A stretch of DNA of 64,000 nucleotides from Bacteroidales bacterium (lineage in GTDB: Bacteria; Bacteroidota; Bacteroidia; Bacteroidales; UBA932). Below, in pieces: positions 54,646-63,514 of this stretch (position 1 is its first letter; the number at the start of each line of letters is the position of its first letter). Made by a program: the position numbers and the translations under genes. The stretch covers positions 26,428 to 90,427 of the forward strand of contig JALCMW010000009.1 of the NCBI GenBank assembly GCA_022648685.1, read 5' to 3'. Under the pieces are notes generated by a model that had not been told where the DNA came from, searched no databases, and saw nothing but the letters and a program-made list of their open reading frames with translations.

Positions 54646-55973
54646 AATCGCACCTCCTTGACAGTTTTCAACAAAGCATCAATTTCTTCTTCCGTCCTTT
54701 TCTCCGTGACACAGAAAGAGACCAGGCCCTCTCCGACTTCAATCGCCGCAAAAAAACCGGCATCCATCAATTTCCGTTGAAGTTCATTTGCCGGAATCTT
54801 GCTTTCAAGAGTGAATTCGTTCAGGAACGGACGATGGAACACATCCGAAAACAAACCTGTTTCCAACAACCCGGAATATAAACGGTGAGCTTTCCCGTAA
54901 GAAAGGTCATTCACACGTTTCATCCCCTCTTTCCCCATCAGGGAAAGATATACCGTAACGAACAAGGCCATCAACGATTCGTTAGAACAAATATTGCTTG
55001 TCGCCTTTTCCCTCCTTATGTGTTGTTCTCGGGCCTGGAGGGTAAGGACGAAACAACGTTTCCCGTCGGAATCCCTTGTCTCCCCTACAACTCTTCCCGG
55101 CATTTTACGTACATATTCCTTTTTGCAAGTCATGAATCCGACATAAGGACCTCCGAAACAAAGGGGAATCCCGAGAGACTGGCCGTCTCCCACCGCTATG
55201 TCGGCATTCCAATCACCCGGAGTCTTTATGACGGCCAGTGAAGAAGGGTCGCAATACTCTATCATAACGCCTTTTTCATCATGTACGGCATCGGCATAAC
55301 CTGACAGATCTTCTATCACACCATATTTATTTATGCCCGGAACAATTATCCCGGCAACATCACCCTTTGACAATTCGGAATTAAGGGATGAAAGGGAAGT
55401 CTGTCCTTTGTCTTCCGAAATATATCCCAGTTGTATGCCATGGTATCCGGAATATGTTTCGATGACATCGATCACATTCGGAAGAAGTGTGCGGGAAATC
55501 AGGATTCTCGTTTTGTGTTTGGTACAGGAAAGTGCCATTCTTGCAGCTTCCGCAGCTGCTGTAGGACCGTCATACAAAGAAGCATTGCCTGCATCCATAC
55601 CTGTCAGAATGCACATCATGCTTTGGTATTCGAAAATATATCTCAATGTACCCTGTGAAATTTCCGCCTGGTATGGAGTGTACGCAGTAAGGAATTCCGA
55701 ACGTGAAACAATATAAGGAATCACGGCGGGTGTATAATGATCATAGGCTCCCGCACCGGCAAAAACCTTCAGTTTACTGTCCTTGGAATCGAGTTTTTCG
55801 AAAAACTCACGGACCTGTTGCTCCGACATCGCATCGGGAAGACCGAAATCCCCCCTGTACATGAAATCTGCAGGGACATCGCCATACAAATCATCGACAG
55901 AACCAACCCCTATCCTGTCAAGCATTTCACGGATATCATCATCCGTATGGGGGAAATAAGCGAAATTAGACAT
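54642..55973 (-). CDS. gcvPA: Glycine dehydrogenase (decarboxylating) subunit 1
   Basis: The non-PLP half of the split P-protein. I use the ATG at 55973 (MSNFAYFPHTDDDIREMLDRIG-like start), 5 nt after the gcvH stop; the frame is open upstream into gcvH but that peptide is not family-like. Blocks include FAGAGAYDHYTPAVIPYIVSR, TPYQAEISQGTLRYIFEYQ, YDGPTAAAEAARMAL and ICSNESLMAL. About 443 residues is the usual GcvPA length. It is encoded separately from GcvPB, as in many anaerobes and Gram-positives. Confidence 0.94.
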   Translation of the reverse strand: MSNFAYFPHTDDDIREMLDRIGVGSVDDLYGDVPADFMYRGDFGLPDAMSEQQVREFFEKLDSKDSKLKVFAGAGAYDHYTPAVIPYIVSRSEFLTAYTPYQAEISQGTLRYIFEYQSMMCILTGMDAGNASLYDGPTAAAEAARMALSCTKHKTRILISRTLLPNVIDVIETYSGYHGIQLGYISEDKGQTSLSSLNSELSKGDVAGIIVPGINKYGVIEDLSGYADAVHDEKGVMIEYCDPSSLAVIKTPGDWNADIAVGDGQSLGIPLCFGGPYVGFMTCKKEYVRKMPGRVVGETRDSDGKRCFVLTLQAREQHIRREKATSNICSNESLMALFVTVYLSLMGKEGMKRVNDLSYGKAHRLYSGLLETGLFSDVFHRPFLNEFTLESKIPANELQRKLMDAGFFAAIEVGEGLVSFCVTEKRTEEEIDALLKTVKEVRL

Positions 55974-55978
55974 CCGTT

Positions 55979-56362
55979 TTATTGTTTTTCTATAAAATCG
56001 GAATATGCCTTGGAATCCATCAGATCGGAAACTTCGGACATATCTTCCATTTTTACCTTGATTATCCAATTGGCAAATGCATCTTTATTAATAAGCTCGG
56101 GAGCATCCGCCAAAGCTTCGTTGTTTTCTACAACGGTTCCTGAAACCGGGGAATACAGATCGCTGGAAGCTTTCACACTCTCCAAAGCACCGAAATCCTC
56201 ACCCTTGCTGACTTCATCGTCCGGCTCAGGCATATCCACATAAGTTATATCACCCATCTCCTTCTGGGCGAAATCAGTCACTCCGATTACAGCTATATCG
56301 CCGTCAACCTTAACCCATTCATGGGATTCGCTGTACAAAAGACCATCAATTACCTTGCTCAT
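55979..56362 (-). CDS. gcvH: Glycine cleavage system H protein
   Basis: The lipoyl carrier of the glycine cleavage system. The lipoylated lysine is K64 in ALESVKASSDLYSPVSG. The protein starts SESHEWVKV and contains IGVTDFAQKEMGDITYVDMPE, all standard. The length is 127 aa. It lies between gcvT (30 nt upstream) and gcvPA. The lipoate-protein ligase that leads the operon is the probable source of its cofactor. Confidence 0.97.
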   Translation of the reverse strand: MSKVIDGLLYSESHEWVKVDGDIAVIGVTDFAQKEMGDITYVDMPEPDDEVSKGEDFGALESVKASSDLYSPVSGTVVENNEALADAPELINKDAFANWIIKVKMEDMSEVSDLMDSKAYSDFIEKQ

Positions 56363-56392
56363 AACACATTGTATTTTAATCTGTTTATTATT

Positions 56393-57496
56393 TTACTTTT
56401 TATAATTCGTACGATAAAAGCGTTTCTTTACAACAGTCCCGGAAAAAACTTTTTTACGGATACGGACATTAAGTTTTGTCCCGAGAACGGAATATCCGCT
56501 TTCAACCAACGCAAAACAAATGCTCTTGTCCAAAGATATTGAATGATAGCCGGTAGTTACAACTCCCACCTGCCTTCCGTCTTCAGTTTCAACAGGATAA
56601 GTAGCACGTGGAACGGCTTTGTCTTCCAGCTCTATGCCTACAAGTTTTTTTGAGACTCCGGAAGCTTTCTGTTCCTTCAAAGCATCTTTTCCGATAAATT
56701 CTTCTTTGTCCAGTTTGCAAAACATGCCAAGACCGGCCATTACAGGCGAAATCTGAGCACTCAATTCATCCCCGTACAAAGGCAGACCTGCTTCAAAACG
56801 CAATGTATCCCGGCACCCCAGGCCGCATGGAGTCACACCCGCCTTGAGCAGTTCATTCCATATGCTCACTGTCTTTTCAACGGAAGCATATATTTCAAAA
56901 CCGTCCTCACCAGTATATCCGGTACGGCTTACAATAATACCAGTGCCATCGCATTCCGTCTCGAAATACGTATAGAAAACAGTCGAAACGGCCCTGTCTA
57001 AACCAAGGACCTCCGTTACAATCTTTTCGGAATCGGGTCCCTGTACGGCTATCTGTCCCCATTTATCGGATTGGTTGTCTATAATTACATTATAAGAACC
57101 GGCTTGCTTCTTTATCCATTCATAATCTTTGCCGATATTGGCGGCATTGACCACAAGAAGAAAAACATCCGGAACAAAACCGCAATACACAAGCAGATCA
57201 TCGACTACACCGCCGTCCGGATAAAGCATCATTCCGTAAAGAATCTTTCCGGCACCCGCCCCTTTCACCTCATTTGTGAAAATATGATCGGTAAATGCCT
57301 CGGCGTCGGATCCCGAAATAAGGATCTCCCCCATATGTGAAACATCAAACATCCCGACATGATTACGAACTGCGAGATGTTCATCCCTGATGGAAGAATA
57401 TTGTATAGGCATCATAAAACCGGCGAAAGGGCTCATCTTGGCACCCAACGCCAAATGACTGTCATACAGACAAGTCTTCATAAATTCGTTTTCCAT
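56393..57496 (-). CDS. gcvT: Aminomethyltransferase (glycine cleavage T protein)
   Basis: Releases ammonia from aminomethyl-GcvH and transfers the methylene to tetrahydrofolate. The N-terminal region LYDSHLALGAKMSPFAGFMMP and VGMFDVSHMGEI, the folate-site block, and TGYTGEDGFEIY are characteristic, and the length of 367 aa is usual. An in-frame ATG at 57481 (MKTCLYDSHLAL) is an alternative start. It lies 6 nt after lplA. Confidence 0.95.
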   Translation of the reverse strand: MENEFMKTCLYDSHLALGAKMSPFAGFMMPIQYSSIRDEHLAVRNHVGMFDVSHMGEILISGSDAEAFTDHIFTNEVKGAGAGKILYGMMLYPDGGVVDDLLVYCGFVPDVFLLVVNAANIGKDYEWIKKQAGSYNVIIDNQSDKWGQIAVQGPDSEKIVTEVLGLDRAVSTVFYTYFETECDGTGIIVSRTGYTGEDGFEIYASVEKTVSIWNELLKAGVTPCGLGCRDTLRFEAGLPLYGDELSAQISPVMAGLGMFCKLDKEEFIGKDALKEQKASGVSKKLVGIELEDKAVPRATYPVETEDGRQVGVVTTGYHSISLDKSICFALVESGYSVLGTKLNVRIRKKVFSGTVVKKRFYRTNYKK

Positions 57497-57502
57497 AAAC
57501 TA

Positions 57503-58594
57503 TTACCGGTTAAATATCAGACCGATGAATTTCTCATCCGTCATATTCATAATATAATTTTCCATTCCGAAGCCCTTCAGGGTACTTCTCACGGAATCCT
57601 CATCGTCGGAACATCCCCGTAGCCTATCCGTAAGCAAAGTATCCATATCCACAGCTGCATTCGCCCGGGAAGAAGCCGTAAGGAAATAATCCCCGCTCAA
57701 ATGCACCTTGGTTATTTTTCCGCATTCGATATCCATTCCTACCGACAATTCCCCTGCCCCCTCGATCTTTCCGTGGAATTCAAGGTTGTATGAAGTATTC
57801 CTGCCTTTAAGGAAAGACGGCTCCAGATATGTCTTTTCTATCGACTCTATTTCAGCTACCTGTTTATCGGAAAGTACGATTTCACCCTTGCAGAAAAAAT
57901 CCGTCAGATATTTTTTGAAGAGATTGATATCGGAAAGCTTTCTTACGGAGGCATCATCGGATGTTTCCAGATAATCTTTTACGTTTACGACATGCTGACG
58001 AACCGAAGCGACACCCTTGCTTGTTATCTTTGCCTGTGAAGGGGTTATCGCCCTTTCCAAAGCATCGAAATCGGAATCATAGAGAAGGGTACCGTGAACT
58101 ATGCTGCTTTTGGGCATAAGATAAAAAGCATTTCCGGAAACTTTCCTGCCGTCTATTACAACGTCATTCCTTCCGGAAGCGGAAGCGTTAAGACCCAGCT
58201 GACGGAGAGCCAAAGCCAGTTTCTGCAAAAATCTGTCGAAAGTGAAAGCAACATCCGTCCTTTCGGAGATACAAGAAACCATAATATTCCCCCAGTCCGA
58301 ATAAACGCAGCCGCCTCCGCTTTTTCTTCTGAAAAGATTTACGCCATGCTCCCTGCAATAAGGGATGTTGACTTCCGCTTCCATTACCTGGTTTCTTCCG
58401 AAAATCACAGTGGGCGGAACTTGCCAAATGAAAAACAATTCTTTTTCCATACCGGAAAAAGAACTGTTCGAAAACAAGTCATTCAAATGTCCCGCAACGT
58501 ACTCCTCCATCGCAAGATAGAAAACAAGACGCCTTCCCTGTTCACCGTAAATATCGGAAGATCCTTCGGAATGCGGCAACGACACAAGTAACAT
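57503..58594 (-). CDS. lplA: Lipoate-protein ligase A
   Basis: Attaches free lipoate to lipoyl domains with ATP. The family motifs are NLFRRKSGGGCVYSDWGN, GRNDVVIDGRKVSGNAF (catalytic Lys in RKVSG), and HGTLLYDSDFD. The C-terminal ~90 residues are the LplA accessory domain. The length of 363 aa is somewhat longer than E. coli LplA. It leads the glycine cleavage operon, which implies that lipoylation of GcvH is coordinated with its synthesis. Its promoter is flanked by a 9-bp inverted repeat. Confidence 0.92.
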   Translation of the reverse strand: MLLVSLPHSEGSSDIYGEQGRRLVFYLAMEEYVAGHLNDLFSNSSFSGMEKELFFIWQVPPTVIFGRNQVMEAEVNIPYCREHGVNLFRRKSGGGCVYSDWGNIMVSCISERTDVAFTFDRFLQKLALALRQLGLNASASGRNDVVIDGRKVSGNAFYLMPKSSIVHGTLLYDSDFDALERAITPSQAKITSKGVASVRQHVVNVKDYLETSDDASVRKLSDINLFKKYLTDFFCKGEIVLSDKQVAEIESIEKTYLEPSFLKGRNTSYNLEFHGKIEGAGELSVGMDIECGKITKVHLSGDYFLTASSRANAAVDMDTLLTDRLRGCSDDEDSVRSTLKGFGMENYIMNMTDEKFIGLIFNR

Positions 58595-58604
58595 ATTCTT
58601 CAGA

Positions 58605-58647
58605 TTTTGACCCCAAATTTAGCAATTTTATCTTTTTCGGGTCAAAA
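58605..58647 (-). promoter_or_regulatory. Inverted repeat over the lplA-gcv promoter, putative operator
   Basis: TTTTGACCC (58605-58613) and GGGTCAAAA (58639-58647) form a perfect 9-bp inverted repeat with a 25-nt centre. The -7 box TAAATTTG occupies 58614-58621, so one arm abuts it downstream while the other covers the expected -33 region. This is the geometry of a repressor site or pair of half-sites. Confidence 0.5.
58614..58621 (-). promoter_or_regulatory. Promoter -7 box TAAATTTG for the lplA-gcv operon
   Basis: An exact TAnnTTTG match about 20 nt before the lplA start at 58594. Confidence 0.55.
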
Positions 58648-58685
58648 AGATTGAAAATAATATCAACAATACTTTGAACTATTGA

Positions 58686-60071
58686 TTATATGGCAAGACG
58701 GAAACCGAAAGAAGTCTTCACGGAACCTGCAGGCAAATGCGACCTGTTGGACACACGGCACGCCCTCCAATCGCTTTTCGCACTGCCGCCCCTGTTCACT
58801 CTTTCTCCGTTTCCGGCCGTTTCGCCTTCGGAAGGTTTTCCATACGGACGGTATTTGTCCAGGCACCATTCCCAAGCGTTGCCGCTCATATCGTAAAGTC
58901 CCAATTCATTGGGAGCCTTGCTTTTGACTTCCGCAACAGGTCTGCTGTCATAGACTGCCACACTGCCTATCATATCCGAACCGCTGAATTTGTACCCGTG
59001 CGACTTGGCGCCGCCTCTTGAAGCATACTCCCATTCGGCTTCCGAAGGAAGACGGAAAATTCTACCTGTCAAAGAATCGAGTGAAGCCACGAACATCTGG
59101 GCATCATACCATGAAACATTGACTACCGGTTTACGTAGATCATCGTTTCCTCTCGGAAGATATCCCATCACGGCTTTCCAAAGACCGGCGGTAACCTCTG
59201 TTTGTCCTATGCCGAAATCGGAAACGGCAATTTCCCTTACTGGTTTTTCATCGGCATCTGCGTAATCGCTCTGTTCCACCGTAGCACCCATCTTGAAAGT
59301 TCCGCCTTTGACGGCTATCATTTTAAATGATTCCCCCTTTACGGTGAAAGATTCGGTCTTCCCGAAACTTTTCTCTCGTGTTCCGTCTTCACCGCTCAAA
59401 ACATCATATAATCTTTCTTCGAATGGCTTTCCGGTACTTGCAGCTATCCTGAATCCCATTTTATCGGATTTTGCATAAGAAGCGATACCGTCACGTTCCC
59501 TCGGAATCCTTACTACATATTCATCGCCTTTTACAGGTCCCGAAGGATTTTTATCCAGATCCACGGAATATCCCGCCTCATAATAGTCGGCACAATGTTC
59601 AAAAACTTTTCCGGCACCGGAAGCATATGATTTTCTGACTGCATATTCCCACTCGGCTTCCGTAGGAAGGCGGAAAGATACTCCGGTCATATGGCTGAGT
59701 TTTTTCAGAAACTTAAGACAATCCTTCCTTGTCACCGATGTCACCGGAAGGCCCTCACCCTTGACGTCGCCCGGATCCTTCCCCATTACTGCTTTCCATA
59801 ACGCCCGTGTAACCGGTTCTTCGCCTATGGCATAGCCATCCATGATCACCTGATGCACAGCCGCATTAACAACTTTACCGTAAGTGAGAGTATAACCCAT
59901 GGCAAATGATGTGCCCGGCACTTCTTTCATATTGAAACTCACACCGTTCACAGTATAAGTTGGTTTGATCTCCGCATTGCCTTCGGCGGAAGATTTCCCG
60001 GAATTGCCGCATGACGATACGGCCATAACGACGGAAAAGCACAAAATAACAGTTTTGAAAAAATTACTCAT
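58686..60071 (-). CDS. Tandem SUMF1/FGE-like lipoprotein, probably not catalytic
   Basis: Two formylglycine-generating-enzyme-like domains follow a lipoprotein signal (MAVSSCGNSG). Domain 1 starts MKEVPGTSFAMGYTL and keeps VTRALWKAVMGKDPGD and RLPTEAEWEYA, but it is truncated after this. Domain 2 is fuller: IAVKGGTFKMGATV, VNVSWYDAQMFV, FRLPSEAEWEYASRGG and GNAWEWCLDKY. In true FGE two cysteines near the C-terminus do the chemistry; here the region reads RVNRGGSAKSDWRACR, so only one of the two positions holds Cys. It is therefore more likely a structural or binding member of the family. It starts 21 nt after the arginase-fold gene. Confidence 0.82.
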   Translation of the reverse strand: MSNFFKTVILCFSVVMAVSSCGNSGKSSAEGNAEIKPTYTVNGVSFNMKEVPGTSFAMGYTLTYGKVVNAAVHQVIMDGYAIGEEPVTRALWKAVMGKDPGDVKGEGLPVTSVTRKDCLKFLKKLSHMTGVSFRLPTEAEWEYAVRKSYASGAGKVFEHCADYYEAGYSVDLDKNPSGPVKGDEYVVRIPRERDGIASYAKSDKMGFRIAASTGKPFEERLYDVLSGEDGTREKSFGKTESFTVKGESFKMIAVKGGTFKMGATVEQSDYADADEKPVREIAVSDFGIGQTEVTAGLWKAVMGYLPRGNDDLRKPVVNVSWYDAQMFVASLDSLTGRIFRLPSEAEWEYASRGGAKSHGYKFSGSDMIGSVAVYDSRPVAEVKSKAPNELGLYDMSGNAWEWCLDKYRPYGKPSEGETAGNGERVNRGGSAKSDWRACRVSNRSHLPAGSVKTSFGFRLAI

Positions 60072-60092
60072 ATAACTAATTTGATTTGATAA

Positions 60093-60923
60093 TCACAAAA
60101 TATCCCCGGTACAGGAATTCCGAAAGACTCCGGAAAAAAACCGTTGCAGAAGTTCATCAGTACGTAAGTTAACTGCAAGATCGCCGATCGCCGCACCTTT
60201 GCTTTCGGAAAGTTCCCCGCAGACATCCGCTCCCAGAACCCTTTTGTCCAATGATACGGAATTTATTACCGACTCTACCTGGGCAAGACTCATGGAACCG
60301 CAATCCCAATTCGTAACTGCATCGGAAAGCCGCATCACATCCTTGTCAAGCGATATATACAAAGCCCCGTTTAGTTTAACGGAAGAAAAAATCCGTTCAA
60401 GTTCTTTATCGGACAGTCCGGAAACGGACTCTTCATCGAACACGGATACCCTCTCATCTGAAAGATCTATTCCCTTTACAGAATCACATCCGGCTCCGAC
60501 TATTATCACACCGGCAAGATTGGCGTTTGTCTCCATGACTGTTTTCACCCATCCGCCGCAGCTAAGCAATCCTGGATAAGAAGTCTGCTGCATATCCGTA
60601 TGATGGTCCAGCAAAAGCAACGTAAAAGGCACCGCTATTGCGTCAGTCCACAATTTGCTCAAATAATGATAATCGCCGCTGTCCAGCCAATGCAAACCGG
60701 GCACTTCGCCGATTTTACCCGAAGGTCTCAAATTGGATATGAGTCCGGAGATTTCGATTTGGGCATCGCCGTCACAAAGACACTCCGTCCCGGAAATACC
60801 TGAACAGTCAATATAATGGCATTCAGTCTTACGTGCAAAATCCCGATAGACATCGGAAAAATTCATTACAACAGTTTCAAACCCCATATCCTCAATATCG
60901 CATTCGATTGCCAATATACTCAA
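60093..60923 (-). CDS. Arginase/ureohydrolase-fold protein
   Basis: A member of the arginase superfamily, normally binuclear manganese enzymes acting on guanidino or amide C-N bonds. The metal motifs are recognisable: LDSGDYHYLSKL (His), LLLDHHTDMQ, and SLDKDVMRLSDAVTNWDCGS (Asp-x-Asp). The sequence is otherwise divergent, so neither arginase nor agmatinase nor formimidoylglutamase can be assigned. The only upstream start in frame is TTG at 60923; an ATG lies 12 codons later. The gap to the divergent LRR gene is only 20 bp, and it probably forms a unit with the SUMF1-like gene. Confidence 0.75.
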   Translation of the reverse strand: MSILAIECDIEDMGFETVVMNFSDVYRDFARKTECHYIDCSGISGTECLCDGDAQIEISGLISNLRPSGKIGEVPGLHWLDSGDYHYLSKLWTDAIAVPFTLLLLDHHTDMQQTSYPGLLSCGGWVKTVMETNANLAGVIIVGAGCDSVKGIDLSDERVSVFDEESVSGLSDKELERIFSSVKLNGALYISLDKDVMRLSDAVTNWDCGSMSLAQVESVINSVSLDKRVLGADVCGELSESKGAAIGDLAVNLRTDELLQRFFSGVFRNSCTGDIL

Positions 60924-60931
60924 AAAATATG

Positions 60932-60939
60932 TAATTTTG
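60932..60939 (+). promoter_or_regulatory. Promoter -7 box TAATTTTG for the LRR gene
   Basis: A TAnnTTTG match followed by C. It predicts a start near 60946, so the ATG at 60944 would not be inside the transcript; ATG at 60962 or 60965 fits better. Confidence 0.45.
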
Positions 60940-60943
60940 CCCC

Positions 60944-61591
60944 ATGATCAAAAATTCGCAGATGATGCTTGAAAATGCCATTGGATATGAAACACTTACT
61001 AAAGCTCTGAAAGAAGAGCTGGAGAACGACGAATGGGACGCCGATTATTGCTGCAATTACAGTCCGGACGGAACAAAACTTCTGGATGCGGAAAATTTTC
61101 CGGATGAAGTCAAGGTAAGGGAAGGAACCAGGATCATCTGCGACGATGTATTCTCTTTCAAAGACTATATGGCTCCCGAGACTCCCTACGGACAAGAAAT
61201 CCAGGAAGAAGACAGGGCCTCGTTCCTGGACAAGATATATCTCCCCCGATCCGTGGAACATATCGGAAATGACACATTCCGGGAATGCGGCTGGCTGGGG
61301 AGCATAAAACTGCCGGTATCGTTGATAAGCATCGGGGACAGGGCTTTCAAGGATTGCTGGGGACTTAAAGGCATCTCATGCCCCGCATCACTTGTCAGCA
61401 TAGGTGCACACGCATTCGAATACTGTTTTTCATTAAAACATGCAAGACTGGACAAAAAGCTGGAAAGAATAGGCAAGGGAGCATTCTACGGATGCGACGA
61501 ACTCGAAGAAATACGAATACCCAAAGGAACGTGGAAAAAATTCAAGACAATGATTCCCGCATCACTCCGCAATTCCATAATAGAGCTATAA
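60944..61591 (+). CDS. Small BspA-type leucine-rich-repeat (LRR_5) protein
   Basis: About four BspA/LRR_5 repeats lie between residues 85 and 200. They are seen as IYLPRSVEHIGNDTFREC, SIKLPVSLISIGDRAFKDC, ISCPASLVSIGAHAFEYC and ARLDKKLERIGKGAFYGC. There is no signal peptide, unlike most cell-surface BspA proteins, so a cytoplasmic role or a lost signal are both possible. The N-terminal ~80 residues are an acidic non-repeat domain with NDEWDADYCCNYSPDGTK. In-frame ATGs at 60962 and 60965 may be the real start. The function is unknown. Confidence 0.72.
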   Translation: MIKNSQMMLENAIGYETLTKALKEELENDEWDADYCCNYSPDGTKLLDAENFPDEVKVREGTRIICDDVFSFKDYMAPETPYGQEIQEEDRASFLDKIYLPRSVEHIGNDTFRECGWLGSIKLPVSLISIGDRAFKDCWGLKGISCPASLVSIGAHAFEYCFSLKHARLDKKLERIGKGAFYGCDELEEIRIPKGTWKKFKTMIPASLRNSIIEL

Positions 61592-61626
61592 TGGGATGGA
61601 ATATGAATGAAATGGATATTAAACAG

Positions 61627-62403
61627 TTATGAATCATTCTTCGCTTTCATATCTTTCCATGCACCCTTGATGGATTCCTTGGCTTCGAAGCGGTCAAGCG
61701 CTTTTTCCGCCCTCGCCACGGCCTTGTCAGGTCCCCAGCCTCGCAGACTGGCGTATTTTGCGATTATATGGTCATACAGATCCCGCCGGTGGGTTACCCT
61801 GCGGAGATCATTATAGCAGTCTTCCTTTGTAAGATGCCTTTTAAATTTGCATCTGTTTATGTCTATAATGGTAAAATGATAATGGTCGCCCTCGCGACGA
61901 TACAAGATATTCGTAAGATTCAAGTCACCATGCTTTACTCCCTTGGAATGGATCTCGGCCAAAAAACCGGCGACGGCATCTGCAAGCGATTTATCATAAT
62001 TGGGAATATCCACCAACTGGGGATATACGAAAGGATCATTGCATTTGTTATAAATGAAATAACCTTCTTCATAAAGACAACCGTTCTTTATCTCAATATA
62101 GGCTACTGGCTCCGGGGAATCAAGCCCCATTTTTCTCAATCTGCCAGCATAAGCGAAAGCCCTGCTTGCTTTTGTCTTACGGAAATAAGTGTATATGACA
62201 CGTTGGAACAACATGGGGACCTTATAAGACTTGACCACCCATTCCCCCCATTGTGTATTGAATACCTTTATTTTATTTCTCCGCATATCAAGCACCTCGC
62301 CTTGCCCTTCTATGCTGAACAATTCCGGAATATGAGAAATAAAATCTTTTGCAAGACTATATTTCGGGCTAACCTCCTGACATACCGTCGATTTCATTTT
62401 CAT
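61627..62403 (-). CDS. Lipopolysaccharide-kinase-like protein (Kdo/WaaP family)
   Basis: A protein-kinase-like fold of the WaaP/KdkA group, which phosphorylates heptose or Kdo of the LPS core. The kinase landmarks are a WVVKSYK lysine, the catalytic loop KHGDLNLTNILY and the metal-binding IIDINRCKF (DxN/DIN in place of DFG). The length (258 aa) fits. In a Bacteroidota with lpxB in the window, a Kdo-phosphorylating role is plausible. It is monocistronic, with a promoter at 62461-62468. Confidence 0.82.
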   Translation of the reverse strand: MKMKSTVCQEVSPKYSLAKDFISHIPELFSIEGQGEVLDMRRNKIKVFNTQWGEWVVKSYKVPMLFQRVIYTYFRKTKASRAFAYAGRLRKMGLDSPEPVAYIEIKNGCLYEEGYFIYNKCNDPFVYPQLVDIPNYDKSLADAVAGFLAEIHSKGVKHGDLNLTNILYRREGDHYHFTIIDINRCKFKRHLTKEDCYNDLRRVTHRRDLYDHIIAKYASLRGWGPDKAVARAEKALDRFEAKESIKGAWKDMKAKNDS

Positions 62404-62460
62404 AGGAACATTTCTTCACCAATAACCACTTCATAAATATGCACTGAAATTCAAATCTAA

Positions 62461-62468
62461 CAAATTTA
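62461..62468 (-). promoter_or_regulatory. Promoter -7 box TAAATTTG for the LPS kinase gene
   Basis: An exact TAnnTTTG match about 58 nt before the start at 62403, in the gap shared with rluA. Confidence 0.55.
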
Positions 62469-62500
62469 TTTCATATTTTAGTAAAATTTTCTTTAAACAT

Positions 62501-63514
62501 ATGTCAGAAACTAAAGGACAAAAATTCACTGCAGGACATGATTCGTTCCTGCTTGAATATCTATATGAAATATTTCCGCAGCAGAGCAAAAAAGGGATAA
62601 AAGCCAAACTGGGCAATGGCCAGGTAATGCTAAAAAATCAGGTTACCACAGCATTCGACGCTCCCCTGAAAAAAGGTGACGAACTCGTCATTCTTCCGAA
62701 AGGAATATCAATGGACAAAGAGATCAGGGAGGAGATCAAGGAAGAAGCCAGGGAACTTGGAATAGAGATAATCTATGAAGATGAACATCTTATCATAGTA
62801 AACAAAGAAGCGGGGCTTTCCACAATTGCATCAAGGACAGGAGTAAAAGGTAAAGCGGCCGGCCCTATGAAAAACAAGGGGGAAAAAGCCAGTTTGAGAG
62901 TACAGAAGAAAGAAGTCACTGTTTATTCCATACTCACGGACTACGTCAAGACAAAAGCGAAATCTGAAAGGAAAAATCTGAAGATAGTCAACCATGATAC
63001 TGTCAGGATCTGGATAGTACACCGTCTGGACAGGGATACATCAGGCCTTCTCGTATTCGCAAAAGACGAGAAAACCAAAGAACTCCTACAAAGCAAATGG
63101 AAATCGCTGGTGTATGAAAGAAAATATACGGCTATTGCCGAAGGCGTACCTTCACCTGAGAAAGGAAGAATTGTCAGCTGGCTTAAAGAAGATCCGGTAT
63201 CACTGAAAGTCTGGTCAAATCCGAAAGACAACGGAGGACAGATAGCCATCACCAGATACGAAACCGTTAAGCAAAACGGCAGTTATTCCATGATCGAGTT
63301 TGAACTGGAGACAGGACGTAAAAACCAGATAAGGGCGCATGCAAGCTACATCGGACATCCGATAGCCGGCGACAAAAAATACGGGGCGAAAACCAATCCC
63401 ATTGGCAGGATGGCTCTGCACGCCCGGACTCTTGTTTTGCAAAACCCTTATACGGGAGAAACCATGAATTTCTCCACCCAGCTTCCCGCGGCATTCAAAA
63501 AGATAAAATTCTGA
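62501..63514 (+). CDS. RluA-family pseudouridine synthase with S4 domain
   Basis: Isomerises uridines in rRNA or tRNA. An N-terminal S4 RNA-binding domain (SFLLEYLYEIFPQQSKKGI, KNQVTTAFDAPLKKGDELVI) precedes the catalytic domain. The catalytic aspartate is D177 in VHRLDRDTSGLLVFAKD; other motifs are YEDEHLIIVNKEAGLSTI and GRKNQIRAHASYIGHPIAGDKKYG. A basic ~30-residue insertion around 108-138 is unusual but in frame. The exact target uridine cannot be told from sequence. The stop abuts the start of a decayed transposase fragment. Confidence 0.9.
   Translation: MSETKGQKFTAGHDSFLLEYLYEIFPQQSKKGIKAKLGNGQVMLKNQVTTAFDAPLKKGDELVILPKGISMDKEIREEIKEEARELGIEIIYEDEHLIIVNKEAGLSTIASRTGVKGKAAGPMKNKGEKASLRVQKKEVTVYSILTDYVKTKAKSERKNLKIVNHDTVRIWIVHRLDRDTSGLLVFAKDEKTKELLQSKWKSLVYERKYTAIAEGVPSPEKGRIVSWLKEDPVSLKVWSNPKDNGGQIAITRYETVKQNGSYSMIEFELETGRKNQIRAHASYIGHPIAGDKKYGAKTNPIGRMALHARTLVLQNPYTGETMNFSTQLPAAFKKIKF

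Noticed and set aside
58686..60071. Active formylglycine-generating enzyme for a sulfatase
   Set aside because: One of the two catalytic Cys positions is Arg/Ser-like and no sulfatase gene is nearby.
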